Source: Deinococcus roseus (lineage in GTDB: Bacteria > Deinococcota > Deinococci > Deinococcales > Deinococcaceae). From it: a stretch of DNA of 61,361 nt. Numbering within the stretch: the stretch's first letter is position 1; every line of letters begins with the position of its first letter. The notes below the pieces were generated by a model that had not been told where the DNA came from, did not search any database, and was given only the letters and a program-made list of their open reading frames with translations. Positions 1 to 8,165 of the stretch are shown here, in pieces. Both the position numbers and the translations under genes were made by a program. The DNA is taken from the NCBI RefSeq assembly GCF_014646895.1, contig NZ_BMOD01000027.1, positions 1 through 61,361 of the forward strand, written 5' to 3'.

Positions 1-1002
1 TGATGCTGCAGGATCAGCTTTTCACCGACTCAGAACTGCATCCTTTTCCAAGGGCTGGATAGGTGCAAAATCTCAGTTAAATGGGGTGCAGCGTAAACCC
101 CAGGCGCAACTGCAGCGCAAAAAGCGCATCCATTGATTTCTGCAACAAGGACTGGCTGTGGTGCAGCTGTCCTGACCTTTCTGTTCGCTCTTCTGGTCTT
201 GACCCGCACGCTTCCTTTCTCGCGCATCTCACGCATTCAGCGCTTCCTGGGCACCAGGACGCTCTGTGACGTAGAAGGAGGCGAACAGCACAAGCTCAGT
301 TCCTCAGACCGGATGAGGTCAAATGCAGATCGCAGCCGAAGATGGCAGCCCGTTCGTAGCCCTCAGAATTCACTGGGATTCAGTCATCTCGGCTGAGGAA
401 TCCAGAGGACTCAGGTGTAGAGGGTAGCCCCGAGGTAGCCCGCAATTCCACAGGGTCGACTGCTGGAGACTAGCGATCAGTGAATCGCAAGGGGAAGGTC
501 AGCGACCAGTGGTGTGGTGGCAGGGGATGCCTCCCTGTGAAGCGAAGTGAATTTGGGGGTGGATAGAGCGGAAGGAGAGGAAAGAGCGGATGGGGCGGAA
601 GGGGTGGATACCCATCCGCTCCCGATCCGCCCCTCGATCCGCCCCTGTGGGGAGCGGATGGAAGGCCCATCCCAGAGAGTAGATTCAGACCATCCGCTCC
701 TTCCGCCCCTTACACCCTCATGAATCCCCATAATGCCCCGGCACCCTTCCGCTATGAATCCGTGGGCCGTGACCTGGGTTTCCTCGCGCGAAGGGAATCT
801 CTTGTTTCCGACCCCTGCCATGAGAATTCAGTGCACTCCATCCAAACCAGGAGTTCCACCGGAATCACGCCAGAGGTCGGCTGAACCTCACCCCAGCGCT
901 GGGAAGTCCATCGACTGGAAGTCGGCTGGGAGCAAAGTAAGCAGCCCTCCCATTACGGGGAGGGCAATATTCTACAGATGTAATTATATGACACAGACGG
1001 TT
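1..1002. other. Non-coding, repeat-rich stretch with no convincing gene
   Basis: No open frame here has a recognisable protein or a good ribosome binding site. The section from about 551 to 720 is built from repeated GAGCGGATGG / CCATCCGCTC and ATCCGCCCCT blocks that can pair with each other. A short minus-strand frame near 236-300 reads ...FYVTERPGAQ..., which resembles ...NYVTERSDSE... at the broken edge of the toxin fragment near 1737-1766. This could be debris of the same rearrangement or chance. Confidence 0.5.
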
Positions 1003-1239
1003 CTAAATATTTCCCTCCAATTCATCGTATAGCTTAGTAGATTGCCAGAAATATACTACACCCTTTTCACTATTAAGTAAGTTTAGTCTATTCACCTCGG
1101 CAATGACTTCTTCGACTTTCACAGAATTTGAATCAAAGACTGACTTGACATTGATCATATTGCTCCATTCCCGTGAATCCGATTCCAGAAATTCATCAAT
1201 TCTGATTATGGCGTATGCCTTTCTCCATTTCCTAGCCAT
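1003..1239 (-). CDS. Small protein, probable immunity protein of the adjacent toxin tip
   Basis: A 78-residue soluble protein with no signal peptide or membrane segment, beginning MARKWRKAYAI. I do not recognise its family. The role is inferred from position: its ATG shares one base with the TAA stop of the toxin fragment upstream (TAATG), the usual arrangement of a polymorphic-toxin tip followed by its immunity gene. Base composition is clearly more AT-rich than the surrounding genes, as is common for exchangeable toxin/immunity cassettes. It could also be an unrelated small gene carried along with the fragment. Confidence 0.6.
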   Translation of the reverse strand: MARKWRKAYAIIRIDEFLESDSREWSNMINVKSVFDSNSVKVEEVIAEVNRLNLLNSEKGVVYFWQSTKLYDELEGNI

Positions 1240-1775
1240 TATTTTCCTTTCGCTCCACCTTGGGTCAGGCTGCCTAACAGTTCTCCTGACTTTGAATCAA
1301 AGACATTCCCTGTAGCATCTACGGTCACATTGTCTGCACCGCCCAAGCCTGATTTCTGTTTAATTGCGTGCAATCGCTTACTCGCAAGTTCTGGAGGAAT
1401 ACCATTATATTTCTCTAGGCGCTTGAATAGGTCTTGCATTGACTTCTCGCCACGAAACAGTTTTGCATCAGGAGAAAGGTTAAATAGGTTCTGCACTTGG
1501 TCAATGTCATCTGCATCAGGGCAGTTATGCACCAGCCAGCCCTGAGTGCCCACAAAGAAGGTGTGAGCTTCCTGGACCTCCAGATTGTACATGGTGTGGG
1601 CTTCCTGGATGGTGTTGACATACTTGACTTCACCGAGAATGCCATCGGCCTGTTTGAGTTTGTCCCCCACCTTGAGGTGCCCTGCCCCGACCCACTTGTC
1701 GCTCAGGTCCGGGTGGCCCTCAGGTTTGGGTCTGGGTTCACTGTCTGAACGCTCCGTGACGTAGTTGGAGTGTTT
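1239..1775 (-). pseudogene. 5'-truncated polymorphic toxin: partial HINT domain plus C-terminal toxin tip
   Basis: The open frame runs from just after a TGA at 1776-1778 to a TAA. It reads through WVGAGHLKVGDKL, EAHTMYNLEV and the motif GTQGWLVHNC, which is the classic end of a pretoxin HINT (self-cleaving, intein-like) domain with its terminal His-Asn-Cys. About 95 residues follow and would be the released toxin; they contain RLHAIKQKSG and NVTVDATGNV, which I cannot place in a named toxin family. The first half of the HINT domain, the delivery/repeat region and any signal are missing. The break lies only a few bases from the terminator of the iron operon. Internal GTG (1670) or ATG codons could start translation, but the piece looks like a remnant or a spare toxin cassette rather than a complete gene. 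Confidence 0.7.
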
Positions 1776-1780
1776 TCACC

Positions 1781-1807
1781 AAAAAAACCACCCGAAAATC
1801 CGGGTGG
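1781..1807 (-). terminator. Rho-independent terminator of the iron-uptake operon
   Basis: CCACCCG (1788-1794) pairs with CGGGTGG (1801-1807). Read on the minus strand the stem is followed by seven T residues, directly after the stop of the FTR1 permease gene. Confidence 0.9.
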
Positions 1808-1830
1808 CCTGAGAACCTGCACCTTTCAAT

Positions 1831-4119
1831 TTACGCCGAGGCGCGGTCCAGTTTCTTCTTGAGTTCGGCTTTCTTGAGGTGCTCTGCCCCGAAGTAAGAC
1901 CCGATGATGATCAGTGGCCCGACCAGTTGCAGGATGAAGCCTTCCCATGTGGGGAAGATACCCAGCCACAGGCTGAGGGAGGTGGGCACCTGCAGGTCGA
2001 TGGCATGAATGGGGAACCAGCCCACCAGTTGCAGCACGTGGGTGGTGTTGCCCAGCATGGTGAACAGCACAAGGCAGATGAGGAGCCCCGTTGCGGACAG
2101 CATTTTCTTGTGGGGCAGTTTGGTTTGCAGCAGGAACACCAGTGCGCCCACCACACCCACGCCCAGCAGTCCTGCCAGGGTCCCCAGGAGCACCACGGCA
2201 TTTCCGGCTTGCAGCACCAGGCTTTGCAGGAACAGCACGGTTTCGAAGCCTTCACGGTAGATGCTGGTGAAGCCCAGCACCACCAGTCCGACCCACTGGC
2301 CCATGTCGCGGCCCACCAGTTTCTGTTTCTGCTGGTGGAAATTGGCCATCCAGCCCGTCCAGTACACGTTGTGGAAGAACCAGTTCATGATGATGAGGAG
2401 CACCACAATGGCCAGCACGCTGACCACCGCTTCGAGTTTCTCGCCGTACTTGGCGAACTGGGAGAGCACGCCTTGCAAAAGCACCCAGGTCACACCGCTG
2501 AAGACAAAGGCCACCGCAGCACCCAGCCAGAGGGGGCGGCGCAGGTGGGCCACTTCCCTTTTCTTCAGGCTGGCCAGAAGCGCAGCCAGGATCAGCACGG
2601 CTTCCAGACCTTCCCGGAACACGATCACGGCAGCATTTGAGCCAATCGCCACCGGAGAGGTTTTGGTGCCCAGCACCTTGATGGCCTGCTCAAAATCTCT
2701 GTCCAGCAGAGCGCGGGTTTTCTGGATGCGGTCCAGTCCTTCCTGGGCAGCAATCAAGGCAGCCAGTCCTGAGTGTCCATCCTGGCCCTGCCAGAACAGT
2801 TCTTCCATGTGCTGGGCCAGTTGTGGAGCGAAGAATTTCAGGCGGGCTTCCCCTCCGGCTTCCAGGGTGGCGTAGGCTTCCAGCCGTGCGGATTCTGCGA
2901 GGTCATAACGGCCCTGCTGCACGGCCATTTCCATCTGGTCCAGGATCGAGGAGATCACGTCCAGGTCACCCTGTCCGTCCTGTTTGCGCCAGTTTTCTGG
3001 CAGGAGGGCATCAAAGTTTTTCTGCAGCTGGTCCACCTGGGAGATGACCTCACTGTTGCCCAGCACGGCCCCTCCAGCACTGGTGATCTGGATGCCGCTT
3101 TCCAGTTGCCTGAGGACCATCCCGGTTTGCTGGGTCAGGTCGCTGTTGTGGGCGATCAGGGAACTTTCCAGGTCGTTGAAGGCCGTCACGGCCCCTCTGG
3201 CAAAGGTGAGGGCTTCCTGCACTTCCAGATCCCGCACCAGGGTGCCGTTTTTCACCCCACGGTCGTACTCGATGGGGACCAGTTTCAGGAAGCGCAGCAT
3301 CTGGCCGGTTTTGCGGACCAGTTCGGCTTCACTGAGGGGGGCAGCACGAAAACCACGCAGCAAGGTCTGGGTGTTCTTGAGGGCAGCACTGACCCCGCTT
3401 CCTGCCACCAAACTTTCCTGCAGCTCTTTGAAGGCCAGCCTGACTTCGGCGGTTTTCTGGGTGCCCAGTTGTTCGCTGTGGGCGGCAGAGAGCAGGGAGA
3501 AGTAGCCGCTGGCACTGCTGACCAGTTCTGCTGCACGAATGGGGTAATCGTTGCTGATGGCTTCAGGGATCTCTTCCAGGGTGCTGTTCAGGCGGGCCTG
3601 GTAGCCATCCAGCAAATCTGCTTTGACCTGTTGTGTTGCGGCTGCAGGGCTGAGGTGCTGACCGCGCAGGTTTTCCAGGGCCACGGTGCCGTTGGCTTCC
3701 GGTCGGCTGAAGCGGGTGACCTGGCGGTATTCCCGCACGGCCAGCCAGTTCTGGGCTTCGGTCACGTTTCCAGCTTTGACGGCAGCCAGGGTTTTCTGCA
3801 TGCCCATCTGCAAAACGGCTGTCCAGAATTCTGCTTTGCCCACTGCGAAGCTTCTGGCGTCTGAGAGGGTCAGGCGGTCAAAGCTTTTTTGCAGGGTAAG
3901 TTGTTCTGCAGGGGTGAGAACGGTTTTGAATTCAGCGAAAGCTTCACGGGCAGGCTGGAAGGCGCTCTTTACGTGCTCCGGGTTGATGGAGAATTCCAGC
4001 TGGGTGTTGATCAGGTGGCTGCGCAAATCCTCGCTGAGCTGTCCCACGTTGGGAGCGGCCAGTGCTGAAGGGCTGCAGAGGATCAGGGTGAGGGCCAGCT
4101 TTTTCACTGTCTTCTTCAC
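1831..4119 (-). CDS. FTR1-family iron permease with large N-terminal extracytoplasmic domain
   Basis: High-affinity iron uptake across the cytoplasmic membrane. The 762-residue protein has a signal peptide (about 1-21), a long mostly helical exported domain to about residue 495, and a C-terminal FTR1/EfeU-like region of about seven membrane segments. That region carries both signature iron-binding motifs, REGLE in the first segment and REGFE in the fourth. The long N-terminal domain matches the fused form of FTR1 proteins rather than the short E. coli EfeU. Translation starts at a GTG that overlaps the stop of the upstream imelysin-like gene by four bases (GTGA), so the two are translationally coupled and probably share the upstream iron-responsive promoter. 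No EfeB-type peroxidase gene is present in the window. Confidence 0.9.
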   Translation of the reverse strand: MKKTVKKLALTLILCSPSALAAPNVGQLSEDLRSHLINTQLEFSINPEHVKSAFQPAREAFAEFKTVLTPAEQLTLQKSFDRLTLSDARSFAVGKAEFWTAVLQMGMQKTLAAVKAGNVTEAQNWLAVREYRQVTRFSRPEANGTVALENLRGQHLSPAAATQQVKADLLDGYQARLNSTLEEIPEAISNDYPIRAAELVSSASGYFSLLSAAHSEQLGTQKTAEVRLAFKELQESLVAGSGVSAALKNTQTLLRGFRAAPLSEAELVRKTGQMLRFLKLVPIEYDRGVKNGTLVRDLEVQEALTFARGAVTAFNDLESSLIAHNSDLTQQTGMVLRQLESGIQITSAGGAVLGNSEVISQVDQLQKNFDALLPENWRKQDGQGDLDVISSILDQMEMAVQQGRYDLAESARLEAYATLEAGGEARLKFFAPQLAQHMEELFWQGQDGHSGLAALIAAQEGLDRIQKTRALLDRDFEQAIKVLGTKTSPVAIGSNAAVIVFREGLEAVLILAALLASLKKREVAHLRRPLWLGAAVAFVFSGVTWVLLQGVLSQFAKYGEKLEAVVSVLAIVVLLIIMNWFFHNVYWTGWMANFHQQKQKLVGRDMGQWVGLVVLGFTSIYREGFETVLFLQSLVLQAGNAVVLLGTLAGLLGVGVVGALVFLLQTKLPHKKMLSATGLLICLVLFTMLGNTTHVLQLVGWFPIHAIDLQVPTSLSLWLGIFPTWEGFILQLVGPLIIIGSYFGAEHLKKAELKKKLDRASA

Positions 4120-5135
4120 TCTGCGATCACCACGCCCAGTTGTGCAGCAGCCTGACGGATTTCACTGGCAATGCGGGTGGCGCGGTTCTGGGCTTCCTGT
4201 CCCAGCATTTCGGCGGCTTCGCGGGTGTAGCGCTTGCCCTGCTGTTCCTGTTTGAAGATGCCCGAAACGTAACCCTTGAGGTCCGTGAAGCCCTTCACGA
4301 TGCGGGCATCGCGCTGGGCATCTTTCTTTTTCACATCTGACTGCAAACCAGAGTAGATGGCCTGCCAGCTGGAGATGTTGTCCACAATGTCCGACAGACG
4401 GGAGATCACCGCGAAGTCTTTGCTGGCTCCGGTTCTGGCCACAAAGCGGGAGGTTTTCCAGCTCTCGAAGAAGTCTCCCACGGTGGGCACATTGCCAATG
4501 AGGGCACCAAACGCATCTGCACGGCTGGGGTTCCATTTCTGGGCATCCTGATGAAGGCCTTTTGCAAAGGTGAGCAGCGCTTCGGCGGCGGCCAGCAGCA
4601 CTTCGGCATCAGGGAGCACCTCTCCCAGATCGGTCTTGCCGTTGCCGTTGACATCCACTTTCAGGCGGGTGTAGGTGGCGTCCGTCCCGAACAGCGTGCC
4701 TTCCAGCACCCCGAAGACGTTGCCGGGTTTGCCAATAATCTTGCCGCTTTTCAGCTTGAGGTCGTAGGGGGCCACATCTTCCCCGCCCTCTTTGCCCGAA
4801 ACCCCGGCGTCCAGCAGCACGTCGTATCTGGAGAGCATTTCCACTCCGGCCACGATGCCTTCCACAGTTTCATAACGGGGGCTGGCGGCTTTCCAGGCGT
4901 TTTTGCTCTCTGCAAGGGCACCCAGCACGGCGCTCCTGTGGCTGCTGTAAACAGCCTGATAATCGGATTTGCTGTTCTGTACGATGTTGTAATAACGCTC
5001 TGCAGCCTGCTTCAGCTTCTGGGCATCCTGGGTGAGCTGAGCCGTGCGAGTAGTCAGGTAGGTTTTGATGCCTTGCAGGTCGCTGGCGCTGGCAGCGCCG
5101 GTGAGCAGCAGGAGGGTGGTCAGGGTGTGCTTCAT
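4116..5135 (-). CDS. Imelysin/EfeO-like exported iron-uptake protein
   Basis: A 339-residue exported protein with signal peptide MKHTLTTLLLLTGAASA. The helical body resembles the EfeO/imelysin (M75) group, which supplies iron to FTR1 permeases. I could not find the HxxE or GxHxxE metal motifs of classical members, so the assignment leans on context: it is the first gene of a two-gene operon with the FTR1 permease, overlapping it by four bases. I chose the start at 5135 because the ATG is preceded by GGAGA at good spacing and begins the signal peptide; a longer frame to 5234 would run through the Fur-like box. Likely induced by iron limitation. Confidence 0.7.
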   Translation of the reverse strand: MKHTLTTLLLLTGAASASDLQGIKTYLTTRTAQLTQDAQKLKQAAERYYNIVQNSKSDYQAVYSSHRSAVLGALAESKNAWKAASPRYETVEGIVAGVEMLSRYDVLLDAGVSGKEGGEDVAPYDLKLKSGKIIGKPGNVFGVLEGTLFGTDATYTRLKVDVNGNGKTDLGEVLPDAEVLLAAAEALLTFAKGLHQDAQKWNPSRADAFGALIGNVPTVGDFFESWKTSRFVARTGASKDFAVISRLSDIVDNISSWQAIYSGLQSDVKKKDAQRDARIVKGFTDLKGYVSGIFKQEQQGKRYTREAAEMLGQEAQNRATRIASEIRQAAAQLGVVIAE

Positions 5136-5593
5136 GGGATCTCCGGTCAGTATTCCGACTTGTTTAATCAGGATACTCTGGTTTAGTGTTTGCCCTGCTC
5201 TCTTTGTCCTGATCGGATTGAGAACCATTCTCAAAACCGTGTCACAGGCTCAGGGACAGACTTCAGCACAACCTGCAACTTTCTGGGGGAAATCCCTGAC
5301 CCACATGGTCAGAATGCCGACATCAGCCGAAACAGAAGAACAGCTGCCCTGGCCTGTCCTTCGGCCAGCTTTTGTCCCATCACATTTGCCCAGACCTGTG
5401 GTTTCTGCCCAGCCCTTCAACAGAACACAATGGAGTTTCAGCCATGATGCAGATGGATTTGACCCCCGGCCCTTCCCTCACCGAACTGGCCCTCAGGTGG
5501 CCCGCCGATGCCCAGGACCAGTCCGCTTGCACCAGCGCCTGCAGTTTGGGGTGAGGCACCAGCAGCGCAGTATGCTGAGAAGCAGGAGACCCC
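5136..5593. other. Divergent intergenic region
   Basis: The region holds the Fur-like box described separately. The remainder shows no convincing conserved gene. A 36-codon frame at 5444-5554 (+) has a plausible GGAG ribosome site but no recognisable content. Confidence 0.5.
5218..5234 (-). promoter_or_regulatory. Fur-box-like palindrome upstream of the iron operon
   Basis: TTGAGAACCATTCTCAA has perfect 7-base arms (TTGAGAA/TTCTCAA) around a three-base centre. Its core TGAGAACCATTCTCA fits the 7-1-7 Fur box form with one mismatch between the halves. It lies about 83 bases before the start of the imelysin-like gene, a normal place for iron-dependent repression. Confidence 0.7.
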
Positions 5594-6361
5594 ATGAAAC
5601 CCAAAAATGCTCTGGTTGTGTTTCTGTTGCTGGTGCTGGCTTCCCTTTCCTCTGCAACAGCGCAGAATGGCAAATTGGTTCCGAGGTATGAATCCAGTGA
5701 ACGGTTCAATGTGCTGTTCCGCTACTTCAGCAATGCTGATTTTTTGAAAGATTTGCTGGACCCCATCAATGCAGCCATCAACCTGCCAGTGGACGTGCCC
5801 GTGGTGATGGGCCAGTGCGACGAGGCCAATGCCTTTTACAGTCCAGAAGACCAGATGTTGATTGTGTGCTATGAGCTGGTCCAGGAATTTTATGACCTCA
5901 CCCAGCAGGACAGTCCTGAAACGGCTTTAGACAGGACCAGAGAGGCACTGGGTTTTGTGGTGTACCACGAGCTCGGACATGCCCTGATTGACCTGCTGGA
6001 ACTCCCCATTGTGGGCCGGGAAGAAGATGTGGCAGACCAGTTTGCGGTGATGGTGCTGGCCACCTGGGACACCGAACACCTGCACATGATCCTGGAGGGG
6101 GCAGACATGTTTGAACGCTCGGCCAGGGTGGCTCCTGCAGATGAAATGGCTTTCTGGGACGAGCACAGCCTCCATGAACAGCGGTATGCCAACTTCCTGT
6201 GCTGGGCGTATGGTTCCAATCCGCAGGAGTACCGGATTTACCTGGAGCTTGCCATCCTCTCCGAACGGCGCAAATCCCGTTGCGTCAATGAATACAACCA
6301 GCTGGTGCATGGCTGGATCACCCTGCTCAACCCTTACCTCAAACCCGAACCTTCTCCCTGA
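5594..6361 (+). CDS. Exported HExxH metallopeptidase, DUF4344-like
   Basis: A 255-residue exported protein with a signal peptide ending near SSATA-QNG. The zinc motif HELGHALID lies around residue 125, followed by a downstream acidic segment (GREEDVADQFA) that would supply the third ligand, the pattern of the DUF4344 putative metallopeptidases. The substrate is unknown. A good ribosome site (AGGAGA) precedes the ATG. The gene is monocistronic and converges with the FAD monooxygenase, the two stop codons being separated by only about 7 bases. Several Cys residues in the C-terminal half suggest disulfides, which fits export. Confidence 0.75.
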   Translation: MKPKNALVVFLLLVLASLSSATAQNGKLVPRYESSERFNVLFRYFSNADFLKDLLDPINAAINLPVDVPVVMGQCDEANAFYSPEDQMLIVCYELVQEFYDLTQQDSPETALDRTREALGFVVYHELGHALIDLLELPIVGREEDVADQFAVMVLATWDTEHLHMILEGADMFERSARVAPADEMAFWDEHSLHEQRYANFLCWAYGSNPQEYRIYLELAILSERRKSRCVNEYNQLVHGWITLLNPYLKPEPSP

Positions 6362-6368
6362 CCCACCC

Positions 6369-7478
6369 TCAGGCCAGAGGAGGGGTCCAGAGCCAGTCCG
6401 GGGTGGCATTGGCAGGACCTGCACGCATCAGGCGGTCCCGCAGACCCACCAGGGTGGGGTTTTGCAGCTGTCCCAGTTTGCCCAGGCAACGGGACACCAT
6501 TTGCACTGTCTGGACCCGTGGGTGCCTGATCCGGCCCAGCTCTGAGAGGACGGTTTTGACTTCACGGTGCTGTCCCAGCAATTTTGCCAGCAGTACGGCA
6601 TCCTCGATGCCCATTCCAGCCCCCTGTCCCAGGTTGGGGGTGAGGGCATGGGCTGCGTCTCCAATCAAGACCGTGCGGTTCTTGCCCCAGTAAGGATGAG
6701 GCAGTTCTGCAATGTCGGTGTGAATCAGCGGGGTGTCTGACCGGAAACGCTCCAGCAACCCCTGGTCTGCTCCCTCAAATTCTGCGAAGAGCTCCCGGAT
6801 TCTGCAGGCATCTCCCTGCAAGAAATCCTGGTTCTGCCGTGCATTGAGGGTGAAATACAGGTAAATTCTGCCCCGTGACAGCGGAACCAGACCCAGCCGC
6901 CTGCCGTGTCCCCACAATTCACTGGCTCCTGGCAAATGGGGGGCTTCTGTCAGGACCGTGCGCCAGCTGGTGTAGCCCGAGTAAACCGGATCGGGACCAC
7001 CACAGCTTTCCCGCACTTTTGAGCGCAACCCATCTGCACCCACCAGCAGGTCATAACTGCGAACCTCCCCTGAAGAAAGCTGCACCTGCACCTGATCTTT
7101 CGATTGCTGCTGTCCCTGAAAGCTGATCCCCTGCTGCAGGTGGTTTTTGAGCCCATCTTGCAACACCTGATGCAAATCTGCCCGGTGAAAAGACAGCAGG
7201 CGATCTTCAGGCCCCTTCAGTTTTTGCAGGGTGCGGCCCTGGTGGTCGCAGAGCTGGTTGTAAGGCAGAAAATGCCCATGGTCCCTGAGGGGTCCATAAA
7301 GGCCAAGCCCGTCCAGCACAGGCAAGGCATTGGGGGCCAGGATGATTCCAGCTCCAGCAGGCCGCTGAGCTGGCACCTTCTCAATGAGATCGAAGTCCAC
7401 CTCTGGTGCGTGTTTCAGCAGGGCATGTCCCAGGGTGAGGCCTGCAATGCCGCCCCCCACAATCAGCAGACGGGTCAT
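6369..7478 (-). CDS. FAD-dependent monooxygenase (aromatic hydroxylase type)
   Basis: A flavoprotein of the group-A hydroxylase family (PHBH/UbiH-like) that would hydroxylate an aromatic or polyketide-like compound using NAD(P)H and oxygen. The GxGxxG dinucleotide motif (LIVGGGIAGL) is at the very N-terminus, a DG motif (VGADGLRSKVR) is mid-protein, and the FAD ribityl motif is GDAAHALTP. About 369 residues, normal for the family, no signal peptide. The start at 7478 has a GGAGG site; it overlaps the stop of the TetR gene by four bases, so regulator and enzyme form one unit. The substrate cannot be read from sequence; drug inactivation (as in TetX relatives) or catabolism are both possible. 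Confidence 0.85.
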   Translation of the reverse strand: MTRLLIVGGGIAGLTLGHALLKHAPEVDFDLIEKVPAQRPAGAGIILAPNALPVLDGLGLYGPLRDHGHFLPYNQLCDHQGRTLQKLKGPEDRLLSFHRADLHQVLQDGLKNHLQQGISFQGQQQSKDQVQVQLSSGEVRSYDLLVGADGLRSKVRESCGGPDPVYSGYTSWRTVLTEAPHLPGASELWGHGRRLGLVPLSRGRIYLYFTLNARQNQDFLQGDACRIRELFAEFEGADQGLLERFRSDTPLIHTDIAELPHPYWGKNRTVLIGDAAHALTPNLGQGAGMGIEDAVLLAKLLGQHREVKTVLSELGRIRHPRVQTVQMVSRCLGKLGQLQNPTLVGLRDRLMRAGPANATPDWLWTPPLA

Positions 7479-8092
7479 TTTGCCTCCAGGCCGGACCACT
7501 GCAAACCAAAGGCAGCATCCAGTTTCTGTCGGGCATCTTCCACGTCCTGCACAGAAGGCAGCCATTCCAGCAGCACCATCATGTAAATGCCAAAGAAATT
7601 GCGGGCGGCCTGTCTGGCATCCAGGTCTGCTTTCAACTGGCCTTTTTCGCTGGCCTGTTGCAGCAAATGGGTGAGGGTCTGGGCAAACTGTTCGATGTTG
7701 CTTTCGGTGACGCTTCTGGAGCCGCCCCTCAGGACCTCCAGCAGAAAATGCCGGGCCAGCTGGCGGTGCTGTCCGTACAGGTGCAGCGGCCCGGAAAACA
7801 GCAAACGTACGGTGTCCTGAATGCTGTCTGGCAACTTTTCCGGGGGCTGGGTGGCATCTCTGAGGGCCTGTTCAAAAGCCAGCACCAGCAAATCCCCCTT
7901 GCTGGCCGCGTACAGAAAGAGGGTTCCGGTGGCGATGTCTGCCTGTTCTGCCACCTGCCGGGTGGTGACTTTCTCGTAACCATGCTGGGTGAAAAGGTCC
8001 CAGGCGGCCCGTGCAATGCGCTCCTGTTTGTCCTGTTTTTTTTGCTGGACTCGGGTCATGAAGTGAGCGTAGTCATTTCTGAGCATGCTCAT
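7475..8092 (-). CDS. TetR-family transcriptional regulator
   Basis: A 205-residue regulator with the TetR helix-turn-helix near the N-terminus (ARAAWDLFTQHGYEKVTTRQ, then VAEQADIATGTLF), followed by an all-helical ligand-binding domain. It is the first gene of a two-gene unit with the FAD monooxygenase, overlapping it by four bases. It therefore probably represses its own promoter until the monooxygenase substrate or a related compound binds. An internal ATG at residue 12 (MTRVQQKK) is an alternative start; neither start has a strong ribosome site. Confidence 0.85.
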   Translation of the reverse strand: MSMLRNDYAHFMTRVQQKKQDKQERIARAAWDLFTQHGYEKVTTRQVAEQADIATGTLFLYAASKGDLLVLAFEQALRDATQPPEKLPDSIQDTVRLLFSGPLHLYGQHRQLARHFLLEVLRGGSRSVTESNIEQFAQTLTHLLQQASEKGQLKADLDARQAARNFFGIYMMVLLEWLPSVQDVEDARQKLDAAFGLQWSGLEAK

Positions 8093-8121
8093 TTTGAGTG
8101 TCTAGACAGGTGCATCAACAC

Positions 8122-8150
8122 AAAAAAACAGGCCAGAGGTTCCTGGCCTG
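8122..8150 (-). terminator. Rho-independent terminator after the GH27 gene
   Basis: CAGGCCAG (8129-8136) pairs with CTGGCCTG (8143-8150) and is followed on the minus strand by seven T residues. It ends the long arabinan operon and insulates the TetR gene. Confidence 0.9.
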
Positions 8151-8165
8151 CCTGTCCCACCTGCC

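Noticed and set aside
5444..5554. 36-codon frame with a GGAG site before the metallopeptidase gene
   Set aside because: No recognisable sequence and no context. It could be real, but the evidence is only one ribosome-site match.
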